In this document: one piece after another, positions 42,931 through 52,006 of the stretch
Numbering within the stretch: position 1 is the first letter of the stretch
How the letters are laid out: the number at the start of each line of letters is the position of its first letter
From: an uncultured Pelagibacteraceae bacterium
Lineage (GTDB): Bacteria > Pseudomonadota > Alphaproteobacteria > Pelagibacterales > Pelagibacteraceae
Reading direction: 5' to 3'
Assembly (NCBI GenBank): GCA_902544985.1
Contig: CACCFV010000003.1
Coordinates: forward strand, 1 to 64,000
Length of the DNA stretch: 64,000 nucleotides
The notes under the pieces: generated by a model
The model's input: the letters and a program-made list of their open reading frames with translations, nothing else
Told to the model about the DNA's origin: nothing
Databases searched by the model: none
Program-made: the position numbers and the translations under genes

Positions 42931-43329
42931 ATGGATTTAGAAGTTCTTAAGATTGCCGCAAACACAGATAACAATAGAAATATTAAGAACAGAACTCATG
43001 TTTCAAAATTAAAAAATTCTTTGTGTGGAGATGAAATGCAGGTAGAGCTTATATTAAAAAATGGAAAAATTTTAGACTTTGGGTATCAAGGAAAGTCATG
43101 TGTTTACTGCCAAGCCTCAGCTAGTTTGTTATCAAAAATTTCTATTAACAACCAAAAAGAAAAGCTTAACGACTTATGTGACAAGGCAGAATTATATTTT
43201 AATGACAATGTAAAAATTACTGAAAAAGACTGGATTTCCTTGAAAAAATTGATCAAAAACGAAAATGTTAATAAAAAAGATTGTATATTGTTACCTTTCA
43301 AAACCTTAAAAAAGATAGTATCAACCTAA
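42931..43329 (+). CDS. SufU/IscU/NifU-like Fe-S cluster scaffold family protein
   Basis: RTHVSKLKNSLCGDEMQVELILKNGKILDFGYQGKSCVYCQASASLL; conserved Cys in LCGD and GKSCVYCQAS; in-frame ATG at 42931 preferred over 42898. Confidence 0.8.
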   Translation: MDLEVLKIAANTDNNRNIKNRTHVSKLKNSLCGDEMQVELILKNGKILDFGYQGKSCVYCQASASLLSKISINNQKEKLNDLCDKAELYFNDNVKITEKDWISLKKLIKNENVNKKDCILLPFKTLKKIVST

Positions 43330-43332
43330 GTT

Positions 43333-43797
43333 ATGGGTAGTACAAAACAATCCATTTTAGCTGGCCTATTTTCAATAATTACTATTGGGATTTTAACTTT
43401 TTTAACTTACAGAACTGAGTTTGGAGTGTTCTTGTTAGCTTCGTTTGGATCATCAATGGTTTTGCTATATGGATATCCTGAAAGTCCTTTTGCCCAACCA
43501 AAAAACGTTTTTTTTGGTCATTTAGTTACTGCAATAGTAGGTTTACTTTTTTTACATTTTATTCCATTACCAATCTTTCTAACTATCCCTTTAGCTGTGG
43601 GATTTGGAGTTGGATTAATGATCTTATTAAACGTTACACATCCTCCAGCGGGCGGTAATCCCATAATAGTAATAATTGGGAGTGTTTCATTTGATTACTT
43701 GCTAAGTCCTGTAATATCAGGGGCTGTAATAATTATTATTTTTGCAATTATCATTAACAAATTTATTCTAAAAAAGTCTTATCCAAGCCAAAAATAA
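43333..43797 (+). CDS. HPP-family integral membrane protein
   Basis: 154 aa; LLASFGSSMVLLYGYPESPFAQPKNVFFGH, LNVTHPPAGGNPIIVIIG. Confidence 0.88.
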   Translation: MGSTKQSILAGLFSIITIGILTFLTYRTEFGVFLLASFGSSMVLLYGYPESPFAQPKNVFFGHLVTAIVGLLFLHFIPLPIFLTIPLAVGFGVGLMILLNVTHPPAGGNPIIVIIGSVSFDYLLSPVISGAVIIIIFAIIINKFILKKSYPSQK

Positions 43798-43866
43798 TTT
43801 GTTTGCCTGAGATCCTAAAATAATGTTAGATGCGCTATATAAATTTATAAATATACAGGAGAATAA

Positions 43867-45066
43867 ATGAAAATATTATGCGTATTATATGATGATCCAC
43901 AAGGTGGAATGCCGAAATCATATGCACTTTCAGAACTACCGAAGATAGAGAAATATCCTGATGGAATGACTTTACCTTCACCTAAAGGAAGAGATTATAC
44001 TCCAGGACAATTACTAGGATGTGTATCAGGTGAACTTGGGTTAAGAAAATTTTTAGAAAGCAACGGTCACGAATTAGTAGTTACTAATAGTAAAGATGGT
44101 GATGGATGTGAAGCTGACAAACATATTGTTGATGCTGACATTGTAATTTCTCAACCTTTCTTCCCATATTATTTGACAAAAGAGAGAATTGCTAAAGCTA
44201 AAAATCTTAAGATGGCTATCACAGCTGGAATTGGTTCAGACCATGTCGATTTACAAGCTGCAATGGATAATAAAATTGATGTTGTAGAGGTAACTTATTG
44301 TAATTCTCGATCTGTCGCTGAGCACATTGTTATGATGATTGTTTCAATGGTAAGAGATTACCACAATCAACATAGAATCGTTAATGAAGGTGGTTGGAAT
44401 ATTGCTGACGCAGTACAAAGATCATATGATGTTGAAGGTATGCACATTGGAACAGTTGCAGCAGGACGTATTGGTTTAGATGCATTAAGAAAAATGAAAC
44501 CATTCGATGTTCATTTGCACTATTTTGACAGACATAAACTACCTGATTCTGTTGAAAAAGAATTAAATCTTACATTTCATGAGTCTGTAGAATCAATGGT
44601 TAAAGTTTGTGATGTGGTAACAATTAATTGTCCTTTGCACCCTGAAACTGAGAACTTATTTGATGATGCAATGATAAGTAAAATGAAAAAAGGAGCATAT
44701 ATCGTAAACACTGCAAGAGGAAAAATCTGTAATCGTGATGCAATAGCAAAAGCATTGAAGAGTGGTCAATTAAGTGGTTACGCTGGAGACGTATGGTTTC
44801 CTCAGCCAGCACCTAATGATCATGTATGGAGAACTATGCCTAATCATGGTATGACACCTCATACTTCTGGTACATCTTTGACAGCTCAATCAAGATATGC
44901 TGATGGAGTTAGAGAAATACTAGAATGTTTCTTTGAAGGTAAAGAAATTAGAAATCAATATTTGATTGTTAAGGATGGTCAGTTAGCTGGTATGGGTGCT
45001 CACTCATATAGTAAAGGTTCAGCTACTGGGGGATCTGAAGAAGCAGCAAAATACAAAAAAAAATAA
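43867..45066 (+). CDS. fdh: NAD-dependent formate dehydrogenase
   Basis: 399 aa D-2-hydroxyacid dehydrogenase-fold; ISQPFFPYYLTKERIAKAKNLKMAITAGIGSDHVDLQAA, VVEVTYCNSRSVAEHIVMMI, GDVWFPQPAPNDHVWRTMPNHGMTPHTSGT; strong SD aggaga. Confidence 0.95.
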   Translation: MKILCVLYDDPQGGMPKSYALSELPKIEKYPDGMTLPSPKGRDYTPGQLLGCVSGELGLRKFLESNGHELVVTNSKDGDGCEADKHIVDADIVISQPFFPYYLTKERIAKAKNLKMAITAGIGSDHVDLQAAMDNKIDVVEVTYCNSRSVAEHIVMMIVSMVRDYHNQHRIVNEGGWNIADAVQRSYDVEGMHIGTVAAGRIGLDALRKMKPFDVHLHYFDRHKLPDSVEKELNLTFHESVESMVKVCDVVTINCPLHPETENLFDDAMISKMKKGAYIVNTARGKICNRDAIAKALKSGQLSGYAGDVWFPQPAPNDHVWRTMPNHGMTPHTSGTSLTAQSRYADGVREILECFFEGKEIRNQYLIVKDGQLAGMGAHSYSKGSATGGSEEAAKYKKK

Positions 45067-45083
45067 TTTTCAATTAAAATATT

Positions 45084-45113
45084 AAAGGTGGCTACTTATA
45101 AGTAGCTACCTTT
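45084..45113 (+). terminator. Strong hairpin just downstream of fdh (possible terminator / mRNA 3' end)
   Basis: AAAGGTGGCTACTTATAAGTAGCTACCTTT is self-complementary apart from one G-U pair; no long U-tract follows. Confidence 0.55.
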
Positions 45114-45154
45114 AAAATCTGGACTTATCATAACGAATTTGTTTATGATAATTA

Positions 45155-45730
45155 ATGAAGTATTTTTTAATAATTTTCTTTTTTTTAATTAATATAAATT
45201 TTTCATATTCTGCTCAAAAAGGTAAAGCATATTTTGCGGGAGGATGTTTTTGGTGTGTTGAGGAGTCTTTTGAAAAATTAAAAGGTGTGGAAGAGGTAAT
45301 TTCTGGTTATTCTGGAGGTATTACTAAAAACCCAACATACAAAGAGGTAACGTATGGGAATACAGGTCACTTTGAAGTTGTGGAAATAATTTATGATAAA
45401 AAAATTATTTCATTCAAGGAATTGTTAGAAAATTTTTGGGTTAATATTGATCCATTTGATGCTTACGGTCAATTTTGTGACAAAGGATATAGTTACAGAT
45501 CAGTTGCATTTTATCAAAATGAAGAAGAAAAAAAATTAATAGAAAAAGACATAAAAGATTTACAAAATAAATTTAACAAAAAAGTTGTTACATACATTAG
45601 GAATTTTGAAAAATTTTATAAGGCGGAGGAATACCATCAAGATTTTTATAAGATTAAATTAGAAAGATATCTTAGATATAAAAAAGCGTGTGGAAGAGAG
45701 GAATTGTTAAAAAGAATCTGGAGTCAATAA
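45155..45730 (+). CDS. msrA: Peptide-methionine (S)-S-oxide reductase
   Basis: 191 aa; AYFAGGCFWCVEESFEKLKGVEEVISGYSGG, YRSVAFY, EEYHQDF; N-terminal signal-like segment. Confidence 0.95.
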   Translation: MKYFLIIFFFLININFSYSAQKGKAYFAGGCFWCVEESFEKLKGVEEVISGYSGGITKNPTYKEVTYGNTGHFEVVEIIYDKKIISFKELLENFWVNIDPFDAYGQFCDKGYSYRSVAFYQNEEEKKLIEKDIKDLQNKFNKKVVTYIRNFEKFYKAEEYHQDFYKIKLERYLRYKKACGREELLKRIWSQ

Positions 45731-45735
45731 ACTTT

Positions 45736-47190
45736 ATGAAGAATGATATGAATTGGAATTTCGACAACTCTTATTCAAGATTGTCTGATGTATTTAAAGA
45801 ACATATTGAACCTATTGCCGTAAAAAACCCTGAGTTAGTTTTAATGAATAAAGATTTAGTTGAAGAATTAAACTTGGACTTTTCCAAAATCGACAAAAAT
45901 GAATTAGCAGCTTTATTTGCTGGTAATATTCTTCCAGAGGGGAGTAATGCTATTGCTCAAGCTTATGCTGGTCACCAATTTGGACATTTCACAATGTTAG
46001 GAGATGGAAGAGCAGTTTTAATAGGAGAGCATTTAACGAAAAATAATGAGAGATACGATATTCAATTTAAAGGATCAGGTAAAACAGCATTTTCAAGAAA
46101 TGGTGACGGCAGAGCTGCACTGGGTCCAATGTTAAGAGAGTATATAATTAGTGAAGCGATGCATCACCTAAATATTCCATCAACAAGAAGTTTAGCGGTA
46201 GCTAAAACAGGTGAGGAAATAATGCGAGAGACTCCATTGCAAGGTGCTATCTTGACGAGGGTAGCTTCAAGTCATATTAGAGTTGGAACTTTTCAATATG
46301 TTGCAGCACGTGATAAAAAAGATGAGTTAGAAATTTTACTTAATTATGTGATTAAAAGACATTATCCAAAACTAATAAATTCAAACAATAAAGCTTTAGA
46401 CCTTTTGAGCGTGCTTATAGATAAACAAATTGATCTTGTAGTTAATTGGATGCGTGTTGGATTTATTCATGGTGTTATGAATACTGATAACATGGCAATT
46501 TCTGGTGAGACAATCGATTATGGTCCATGTGCATTCATGGATATCTATGACCCAAAAACAGTTTTTAGCTCAATTGATAGGATGGGAAGATATGCTTATT
46601 GTAATCAACCAGCTATAACAAAATGGAATCTTTCAAGATTTGCTGAGTGTTTAATACCTTTAATTGCTGAAGATGAAGATAAGGCGGTTAAAAGTGCAAC
46701 AGAGATAATTGAAACATTTGGCAAAAAATATGAAGAAAAATGGTTGAAGATGATGAGAACAAAACTTGGATTATTAGGTGAAGATAAAAAAGATAAGTTT
46801 TTGATTGTTGATTTGCTCACTTGGATGCATCAAAACAAAGTAGACTATACAAATACTTTTTGCCATTTAATGAATCTTAAAGACTATGATGATGACTTAT
46901 ATAAAGATGATAATTTTCAAAAATGGAAAAAAAATTGGCTAGAGAGATTAAAACTAAATAATAATACTCATGAAAATTATACAAAATTAATGAGAAGTGT
47001 TAATCCTCTTGTAATTCCCAGAAATCATAAAATTGAAAATGCATTAGAAAAAGCCAACGATAGTAATCTTGAGCCATTTAATAAACTATTAGAAATTTTA
47101 AAAGCACCATATGAACTGCAAGAAAATATTTCAGATTATCTGAAAATGGACACCTCTTTTAAAGATTACAAAACTTTTTGTGGTACTTAA
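45736..47190 (+). CDS. selO: SelO/YdiU-family pseudokinase (protein adenylyltransferase)
   Basis: YAGHQFGHFTMLGDGRAVLIGEHL, DIQFKGSGKTAFSRNGDGRAALGPMLREYIISEAMHHLNIPSTRSLAV, GVMNTDNMAISGETIDYGPCAFMD; ATG at 45736 avoids the msrA overlap. Confidence 0.93.
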   Translation: MKNDMNWNFDNSYSRLSDVFKEHIEPIAVKNPELVLMNKDLVEELNLDFSKIDKNELAALFAGNILPEGSNAIAQAYAGHQFGHFTMLGDGRAVLIGEHLTKNNERYDIQFKGSGKTAFSRNGDGRAALGPMLREYIISEAMHHLNIPSTRSLAVAKTGEEIMRETPLQGAILTRVASSHIRVGTFQYVAARDKKDELEILLNYVIKRHYPKLINSNNKALDLLSVLIDKQIDLVVNWMRVGFIHGVMNTDNMAISGETIDYGPCAFMDIYDPKTVFSSIDRMGRYAYCNQPAITKWNLSRFAECLIPLIAEDEDKAVKSATEIIETFGKKYEEKWLKMMRTKLGLLGEDKKDKFLIVDLLTWMHQNKVDYTNTFCHLMNLKDYDDDLYKDDNFQKWKKNWLERLKLNNNTHENYTKLMRSVNPLVIPRNHKIENALEKANDSNLEPFNKLLEILKAPYELQENISDYLKMDTSFKDYKTFCGT

Positions 47191-47195
47191 CTTTA

Positions 47196-47897
47196 TTAAT
47201 TAGAAAATTTTTTCCAATTTTCGACTGGGGGAACTAAATGTTCAAGTGTTGATGAATCTTTTGCTAAAAATACTATATCTGCTGAAATTGATATCCTTTC
47301 AGAATTAGACTTTCCTTGTTCTGTGCCATGAATTGTTTTAGAAGGAAATATCAATAGATCATCTTCTTTAGTATCAAATACAACTTTGCTTGAATTTAAA
47401 ATATCTCGTTTTTTAAAAATATTTTCTTTTGCTAGCGATCTTGAATCGAATAATTGTGGAATAAATTCATTATGCTTAGAAGTATCAAAAAACATGATCT
47501 TAGCATCGTCTTTTTGTTTCTTTAAATAAAATGCAATAGAAAGATGTGACTGATCATGTGAATGATTATCAATATGTTCAGTTTTTTTTGAAATTGTTGC
47601 CCACGATCTCTGAAAATAAAGATCAAGTTTTTTATAGTTCACTGATAAACTTTCTAAATATTCCAAAATACAATTATTAATTTGAATAAACAAATTTTTA
47701 AATTTTGGATTATTGTGCAAATATTCAAATCCTTGGGTATCTCCTGTCCAAGCTTTTGTTGTAGATTTATAATCTAAATTTTTACTTTTTTTTTCCATCA
47801 ATCGGACTTCTTCGATCATTTCGTTTTTTTCACTTTCTGATAGTGAAAGTGAAGACTTATAAACTGTTAATGGAAAAAAATTAAAAATTTTTTGCAT
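47196..47897 (-). CDS. Putative 2OG-Fe(II) oxygenase (TIGR02466-like)
   Basis: 233 aa; starts FPLTVYKSSL; candidate Fe ligands HIDNHSHDQSHLS and SKTIHGTEQGKSNSERISIS. Confidence 0.75.
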   Translation of the reverse strand: MQKIFNFFPLTVYKSSLSLSESEKNEMIEEVRLMEKKSKNLDYKSTTKAWTGDTQGFEYLHNNPKFKNLFIQINNCILEYLESLSVNYKKLDLYFQRSWATISKKTEHIDNHSHDQSHLSIAFYLKKQKDDAKIMFFDTSKHNEFIPQLFDSRSLAKENIFKKRDILNSSKVVFDTKEDDLLIFPSKTIHGTEQGKSNSERISISADIVFLAKDSSTLEHLVPPVENWKKFSN

Positions 47898-47908
47898 TTA
47901 ATAGTAAA

Positions 47909-49012
47909 TTATAACACGTAAGGTTCGGGTCTTGCTTTTGCACCTAATACTCTTTCTACTGCCATATTTGAAATATCAATCGATTGATAAGAGCCTGTTG
48001 TAATTAGTTCTGTTAAAGCTCTTCCAATTCCTGGTGCTTGCATTAACCCTCTTCCAGTAAATCCAGTTGCTAAGTATACGTTTTCAAATTTAGGATGTTT
48101 TCCTACAACCGCATTATTATCTAATCTATTACAATCATAATAACCTGCCCAACCCCCAGTTAATTTCAATTCTTCAAATGCTGGAATTCTTTTAGCTAAA
48201 GCAGGCCAAACTAATTCCTCAAAATCATCCCAAGCAGGTTCGAGATCTTTAGCATCAAAAACAGATTTAGGTGAACCAGCTAAATACTCTTTACCCTCAG
48301 GCCTCCAATAAACTCCTGTAGTTAAATCTCCAGTTAATGGCATTTCAGGAATGTGTTTTGGACACTTAACTCTAAAGACTGTATGCTTTTGAGGTTCAAC
48401 TGGAATATCTTCTAATAGTTCTTTTGTCCAACATCCAGCGGCAGATACTATGGTTTTAGCATTTATTTCTGACAAAGATTTTACCTCTCCCTTTATGAAT
48501 TCTGCACCTTGTTCTATTGCTTTACTTTTTAATGCTGTATGAAAAAGAAAAGGATCAATCCATCCTTCACTTTTATTATCAGTAAATGTGGCAGTTTCTA
48601 TTCCTTCTTTGTTTATATAAGGGAAAAATTTATCTAAATCAGATCCTTTAATGTTTTTTGTTCCAGCTTCGCACGCTTTATGATTTTCCAAAGCCTTATA
48701 TTGTTCTTCCGCATGTTCTGGGCCAAACATTAATAGATATCCATTTGGAACCATGCTTGCAGTTGGATTAGGATTTTTTTCTGTTTTGAGTAATTCTGGT
48801 ATTTGAAAAATAAACTCTCTGGCAAATTTACCTAACAAAATATTCTCTGTTTGAAAAAATTGTCTTCTAAAACCACCAAGTGAGAGAGGAAAAGAAGCTG
48901 ATTTATAAGTTGGGTCTCTTTCAATTACTTTGACTTTTCTTCCTTCTTTAGACAGAAAATAAGCGGTTGCTGCACCAATAATTCCACCACCAACTATTAC
49001 AACGTCATCCAT
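47909..49012 (-). CDS. FAD-dependent oxidoreductase (DAO / sarcosine-oxidase-like)
   Basis: 367 aa; DDVVIVGGGIIGAATAYFLSKEG, VSAAGCWT, GGWAGYYDCNRLDNNAVVGKHPKFENVYLATGFTGRGLMQAPGIGRALTEL. Confidence 0.88.
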   Translation of the reverse strand: MDDVVIVGGGIIGAATAYFLSKEGRKVKVIERDPTYKSASFPLSLGGFRRQFFQTENILLGKFAREFIFQIPELLKTEKNPNPTASMVPNGYLLMFGPEHAEEQYKALENHKACEAGTKNIKGSDLDKFFPYINKEGIETATFTDNKSEGWIDPFLFHTALKSKAIEQGAEFIKGEVKSLSEINAKTIVSAAGCWTKELLEDIPVEPQKHTVFRVKCPKHIPEMPLTGDLTTGVYWRPEGKEYLAGSPKSVFDAKDLEPAWDDFEELVWPALAKRIPAFEELKLTGGWAGYYDCNRLDNNAVVGKHPKFENVYLATGFTGRGLMQAPGIGRALTELITTGSYQSIDISNMAVERVLGAKARPEPYVL

Positions 49013-49480
49013 TTAATTTAATATCATTAGGTTATAGTTAAGAAATAAAGCATAGAGACACCAAAGTAAATATGGAATCATTAAGTAATAACTTACAAAA
49101 TTGACACGTTTAAATCTTATAATCAAAATTATTATCAAAGTTATCAAAATAACTAAAACAACTAATGCAAAAAATATGTGATGTAATCCAAAAAAAACAA
49201 TACTCCAAGTTGCATTAAAAACTATATGTATAAAATAAATATAAATTGTATTTACATCTCTTTTTTTACTGTGCCAAAAGAACCAAATAGCTAATGTCAT
49301 CATTATGTAAAGTGTCGTCCAAACAGGGGCAAATATCCAATCTGGTGGATTATAATTTGATTTAATTAGACCAGAGTACCAAGGCTCTTTGAGGCTTATA
49401 GTGACCAAACCACCTATAAATGATGCAGAAAAAGTGACAATTGAAAAAAGAATTAATGATAAAAATTTATTTTTTAACAT
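49013..49480 (-). CDS. tspO: TspO/MBR (tryptophan-rich sensory protein) family
   Basis: five TM; WYSGLIKSNYNPPDWIFAPVWTTLYIMM, FNATWSIVFFGLHH; start assigned to the internal Met. Confidence 0.92.
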   Translation of the reverse strand: MLKNKFLSLILFSIVTFSASFIGGLVTISLKEPWYSGLIKSNYNPPDWIFAPVWTTLYIMMTLAIWFFWHSKKRDVNTIYIYFIHIVFNATWSIVFFGLHHIFFALVVLVILITLIIILIIRFKRVNFVSYYLMIPYLLWCLYALFLNYNLMILN

Positions 49481-49504
49481 ATTAGTATTATACATCTTTA
49501 TAGA

Positions 49505-50266
49505 ATGGATAAAAAAACAATTTGGATTACAGGTGGTAGCACAGGAATTGGTAAAGCTTTAGCAATAAAATTTGCCAAAGAAGGTTGGAATGTTGCAATT
49601 TCTGCAAGACGTGAAAATCTACTAAAAGAGACTTGTGGAGAACATGAAAATATTAGTTCTTTTCCACTAGATGTAACCGATAAAAGTAAATGTAAAGAAG
49701 TCTTCCAAAATATAGTTAATACTTTTCATAATATAGATATTTGTTTTTTCTCAACTGGTACATGGGATCCAAAAAGAGAAAAAGATATTGATGTTGAACA
49801 AATTGAAAATGTTTTTAAAATTAATTTCTTTGGAACCTTAAATAGCATTAAAGCTGTAGAGAAATACTTTAAGGACAAAAAGAGTGGAACGATTACAATA
49901 GTCTCATCTATTGCAGGTTACCGAGGTTTGCCTAACTCAACAGGGTATGGACCTTCTAAATCAGCTTTAAATAATTTAGCTGAAAGTTTATATTTTGATT
50001 TCGGTAGATCAAATGTCCGAGTATGTCTAGTCTCACCAGGTTTTATTAAAACACCCATGACAGATAAAAATGATTTTAAAATGCCTTTCTTAAAAACTCC
50101 TGAATATGCTGCAGAAAAAATTTATGATGGTTTAATAAAAAAAAATTCTTTTGAAATTCATTTTCCAAAATCTCTAACAATTATCTTAAAGATACTTAGC
50201 TTCCTACCAAATAGAATTTATTTTGGATTGATTGGAAAACTTACAAAGTATCAAAAAAAAAATTAA
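49505..50266 (+). CDS. Short-chain dehydrogenase/reductase
   Basis: 253 aa; TGGSTGIGKALAI, STGTW, SSIAGYRGLPNSTGYGPSKSAL. Confidence 0.9.
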   Translation: MDKKTIWITGGSTGIGKALAIKFAKEGWNVAISARRENLLKETCGEHENISSFPLDVTDKSKCKEVFQNIVNTFHNIDICFFSTGTWDPKREKDIDVEQIENVFKINFFGTLNSIKAVEKYFKDKKSGTITIVSSIAGYRGLPNSTGYGPSKSALNNLAESLYFDFGRSNVRVCLVSPGFIKTPMTDKNDFKMPFLKTPEYAAEKIYDGLIKKNSFEIHFPKSLTIILKILSFLPNRIYFGLIGKLTKYQKKN

Positions 50267-50811
50267 TCTTTAACAAAAACTACAGTTAATTCTGCTACTT
50301 TAAAACCAAATTTAGTCATTGTAGCTCTGTTAATTGCTACACGATCATCTTGTTTAAAAATCCAATCATCAAAGGTAATTTTCATCTCTTTACCTTTTAC
50401 TGGAACTAATAAAACATATTCAAATTTAAAAGCTGGGCCATATGAATATCCCTTAGCTTTTCCTACAACATCTCCTGCTGTACCCTCATAATTATTTTCA
50501 TCAATTTTAGTAATTTGCCACTGCCTATTTTGAATTTCTCCATCATCCCAATTAAATTTTTCATCAAGTATCAGTTGTTTCCCATCCCATTTTCCATTTA
50601 AATCTGCAGAAAATTGTCTTGTAACTTTTCCTGATCTATTTTGAAGTACTCCCCATGCTTTTACATTACCAGATAAATAATTTTCAATTATTAACCTTGG
50701 TTCTTTATTTTTAAAATCTTCTGGTTTCATAGCGCTATTATTTGAACAGTTTGTAATTAAGAATAGAAAAATTATCAATATAATTGATTTAATATTTTTA
50801 TTTATTGTCAT
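50263..50811 (-). CDS. DUF3833-family lipoprotein
   Basis: 182 aa; lipobox-like LITNCSN; NRSGKVTRQFSADLNGKWDGKQLILDEKFNWDDGEIQNRQW, MTKFGFKVAELTVVF. Confidence 0.85.
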   Translation of the reverse strand: MTINKNIKSIILIIFLFLITNCSNNSAMKPEDFKNKEPRLIIENYLSGNVKAWGVLQNRSGKVTRQFSADLNGKWDGKQLILDEKFNWDDGEIQNRQWQITKIDENNYEGTAGDVVGKAKGYSYGPAFKFEYVLLVPVKGKEMKITFDDWIFKQDDRVAINRATMTKFGFKVAELTVVFVKD

Positions 50812-50827
50812 ATGTCTCCTTTTGAAC

Positions 50828-52006
50828 TCATTTATTCTGTAATGAAAATTGAATTAAATCTATATTTTTGGATTTAAATCCTGCTTCACAATAAGATAGA
50901 TAAAACTCCCACATTCTTTTAAAAGTTAAGTCAAATCCTTGTTTTTTTATTAAGTCCCACTTCTTATTAAATTCATTTCTCCATATTGCTAATGTATTAG
51001 AATAATGATCTGCATAAGAATCATATGATTTTATAGTTAAGCCATTTTCTGAAACATATTTATTAATAATACTTTTGCTTGGTAAAAATCCTCCAGGAAA
51101 AATATATTTTTGGATAAAATCTGTCTTAGTTTTATATCGATCAAATATATTGTCGTCTATCGTAATTGCTTGAATAGCTGCTCTTCCATTGTCTGATAGA
51201 TTGTTCTTTATTGTTTTAAAATAACTTTCTAAATAATTTTGTCCTACCGCTTCAATCATTTCAATTGAAGCAATTGAATTGTACTTGTCTCTTAAATCTC
51301 TGTAATCTTTTATTTCTATATTTACTTTTTCATTCAACCCACACTCATGGATTCTTTTTTTTGCATATTCAAATTGTTTTTTTGAAATAGTTATACAGTC
51401 TAACTTTACATCATATTTTTTTCCTAAATATTCAGCAAATCCACCCCATCCACATCCAATTTCTAAAATTTTATCTCCATTGTTTGGTCTTATTAAATCA
51501 ATTAATTTTTGGTATTTATTATTTTGAGCATTTGAAAGTTCTTTATTTCTCTCATCAAATATTGCACTAGAATAAGTTAAAGTTTTATCAAGCCAAAGTG
51601 CAAAAAACTCATTTCCTAAATCATAATGTTTTGAAATATTTTCTTTACTTCGACCTCTCGTATTCTTGATGAATATATTTTTCACATAATTGACTATTGG
51701 GAAATCTAATAAACCAGAAAATTTATGAATTATTTTGATATTTCTTGCAGTAATCTCAATTAAATTTGAAAGGTTGTCAGTTTCAAATTCATCCCTCATG
51801 TAAGATTCAGCGAAACCAACACTTCCTCCCTTTATCAAATTGAAAGAAAAACTTGGTTTTTTTATTTTCAAAGTAGATTTTAAAGAGCTATTAGGGTTTC
51901 CAAATTTTAATAATTCTCCATCGTATTTTATTATTTCCAAATATCCTTGGTCAATATTTTTCAAAATTTTTAAAACAATTTGATCTGAAATGTTATATAT
52001 GCCCAT
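50828..52006 (-). CDS. Cyclopropane-fatty-acyl-phospholipid synthase family SAM methyltransferase
   Basis: 392 aa; SKHYDLGNEFFALWLDKTLTYSSAIF, ILEIGCGWGGFAEYLG, CITISKKQFEYAKKR, SIEMIEAVG. Confidence 0.93.
   Translation of the reverse strand: MGIYNISDQIVLKILKNIDQGYLEIIKYDGELLKFGNPNSSLKSTLKIKKPSFSFNLIKGGSVGFAESYMRDEFETDNLSNLIEITARNIKIIHKFSGLLDFPIVNYVKNIFIKNTRGRSKENISKHYDLGNEFFALWLDKTLTYSSAIFDERNKELSNAQNNKYQKLIDLIRPNNGDKILEIGCGWGGFAEYLGKKYDVKLDCITISKKQFEYAKKRIHECGLNEKVNIEIKDYRDLRDKYNSIASIEMIEAVGQNYLESYFKTIKNNLSDNGRAAIQAITIDDNIFDRYKTKTDFIQKYIFPGGFLPSKSIINKYVSENGLTIKSYDSYADHYSNTLAIWRNEFNKKWDLIKKQGFDLTFKRMWEFYLSYCEAGFKSKNIDLIQFSLQNK

Noticed and set aside
43798-43866. TTTGCCTGAGAT upstream of fdh resembles the reverse complement of the end of a glycine aptamer
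   Set aside because: Only about 11 nt match; no GCCGAAGGAGCAA core, and the orientation is wrong for fdh
45688-45735. selO start overlapping msrA as in the ORF track
   Set aside because: The first 16 residues are unlike SelO N-termini; ATG at 45736 just after the msrA stop is more likely
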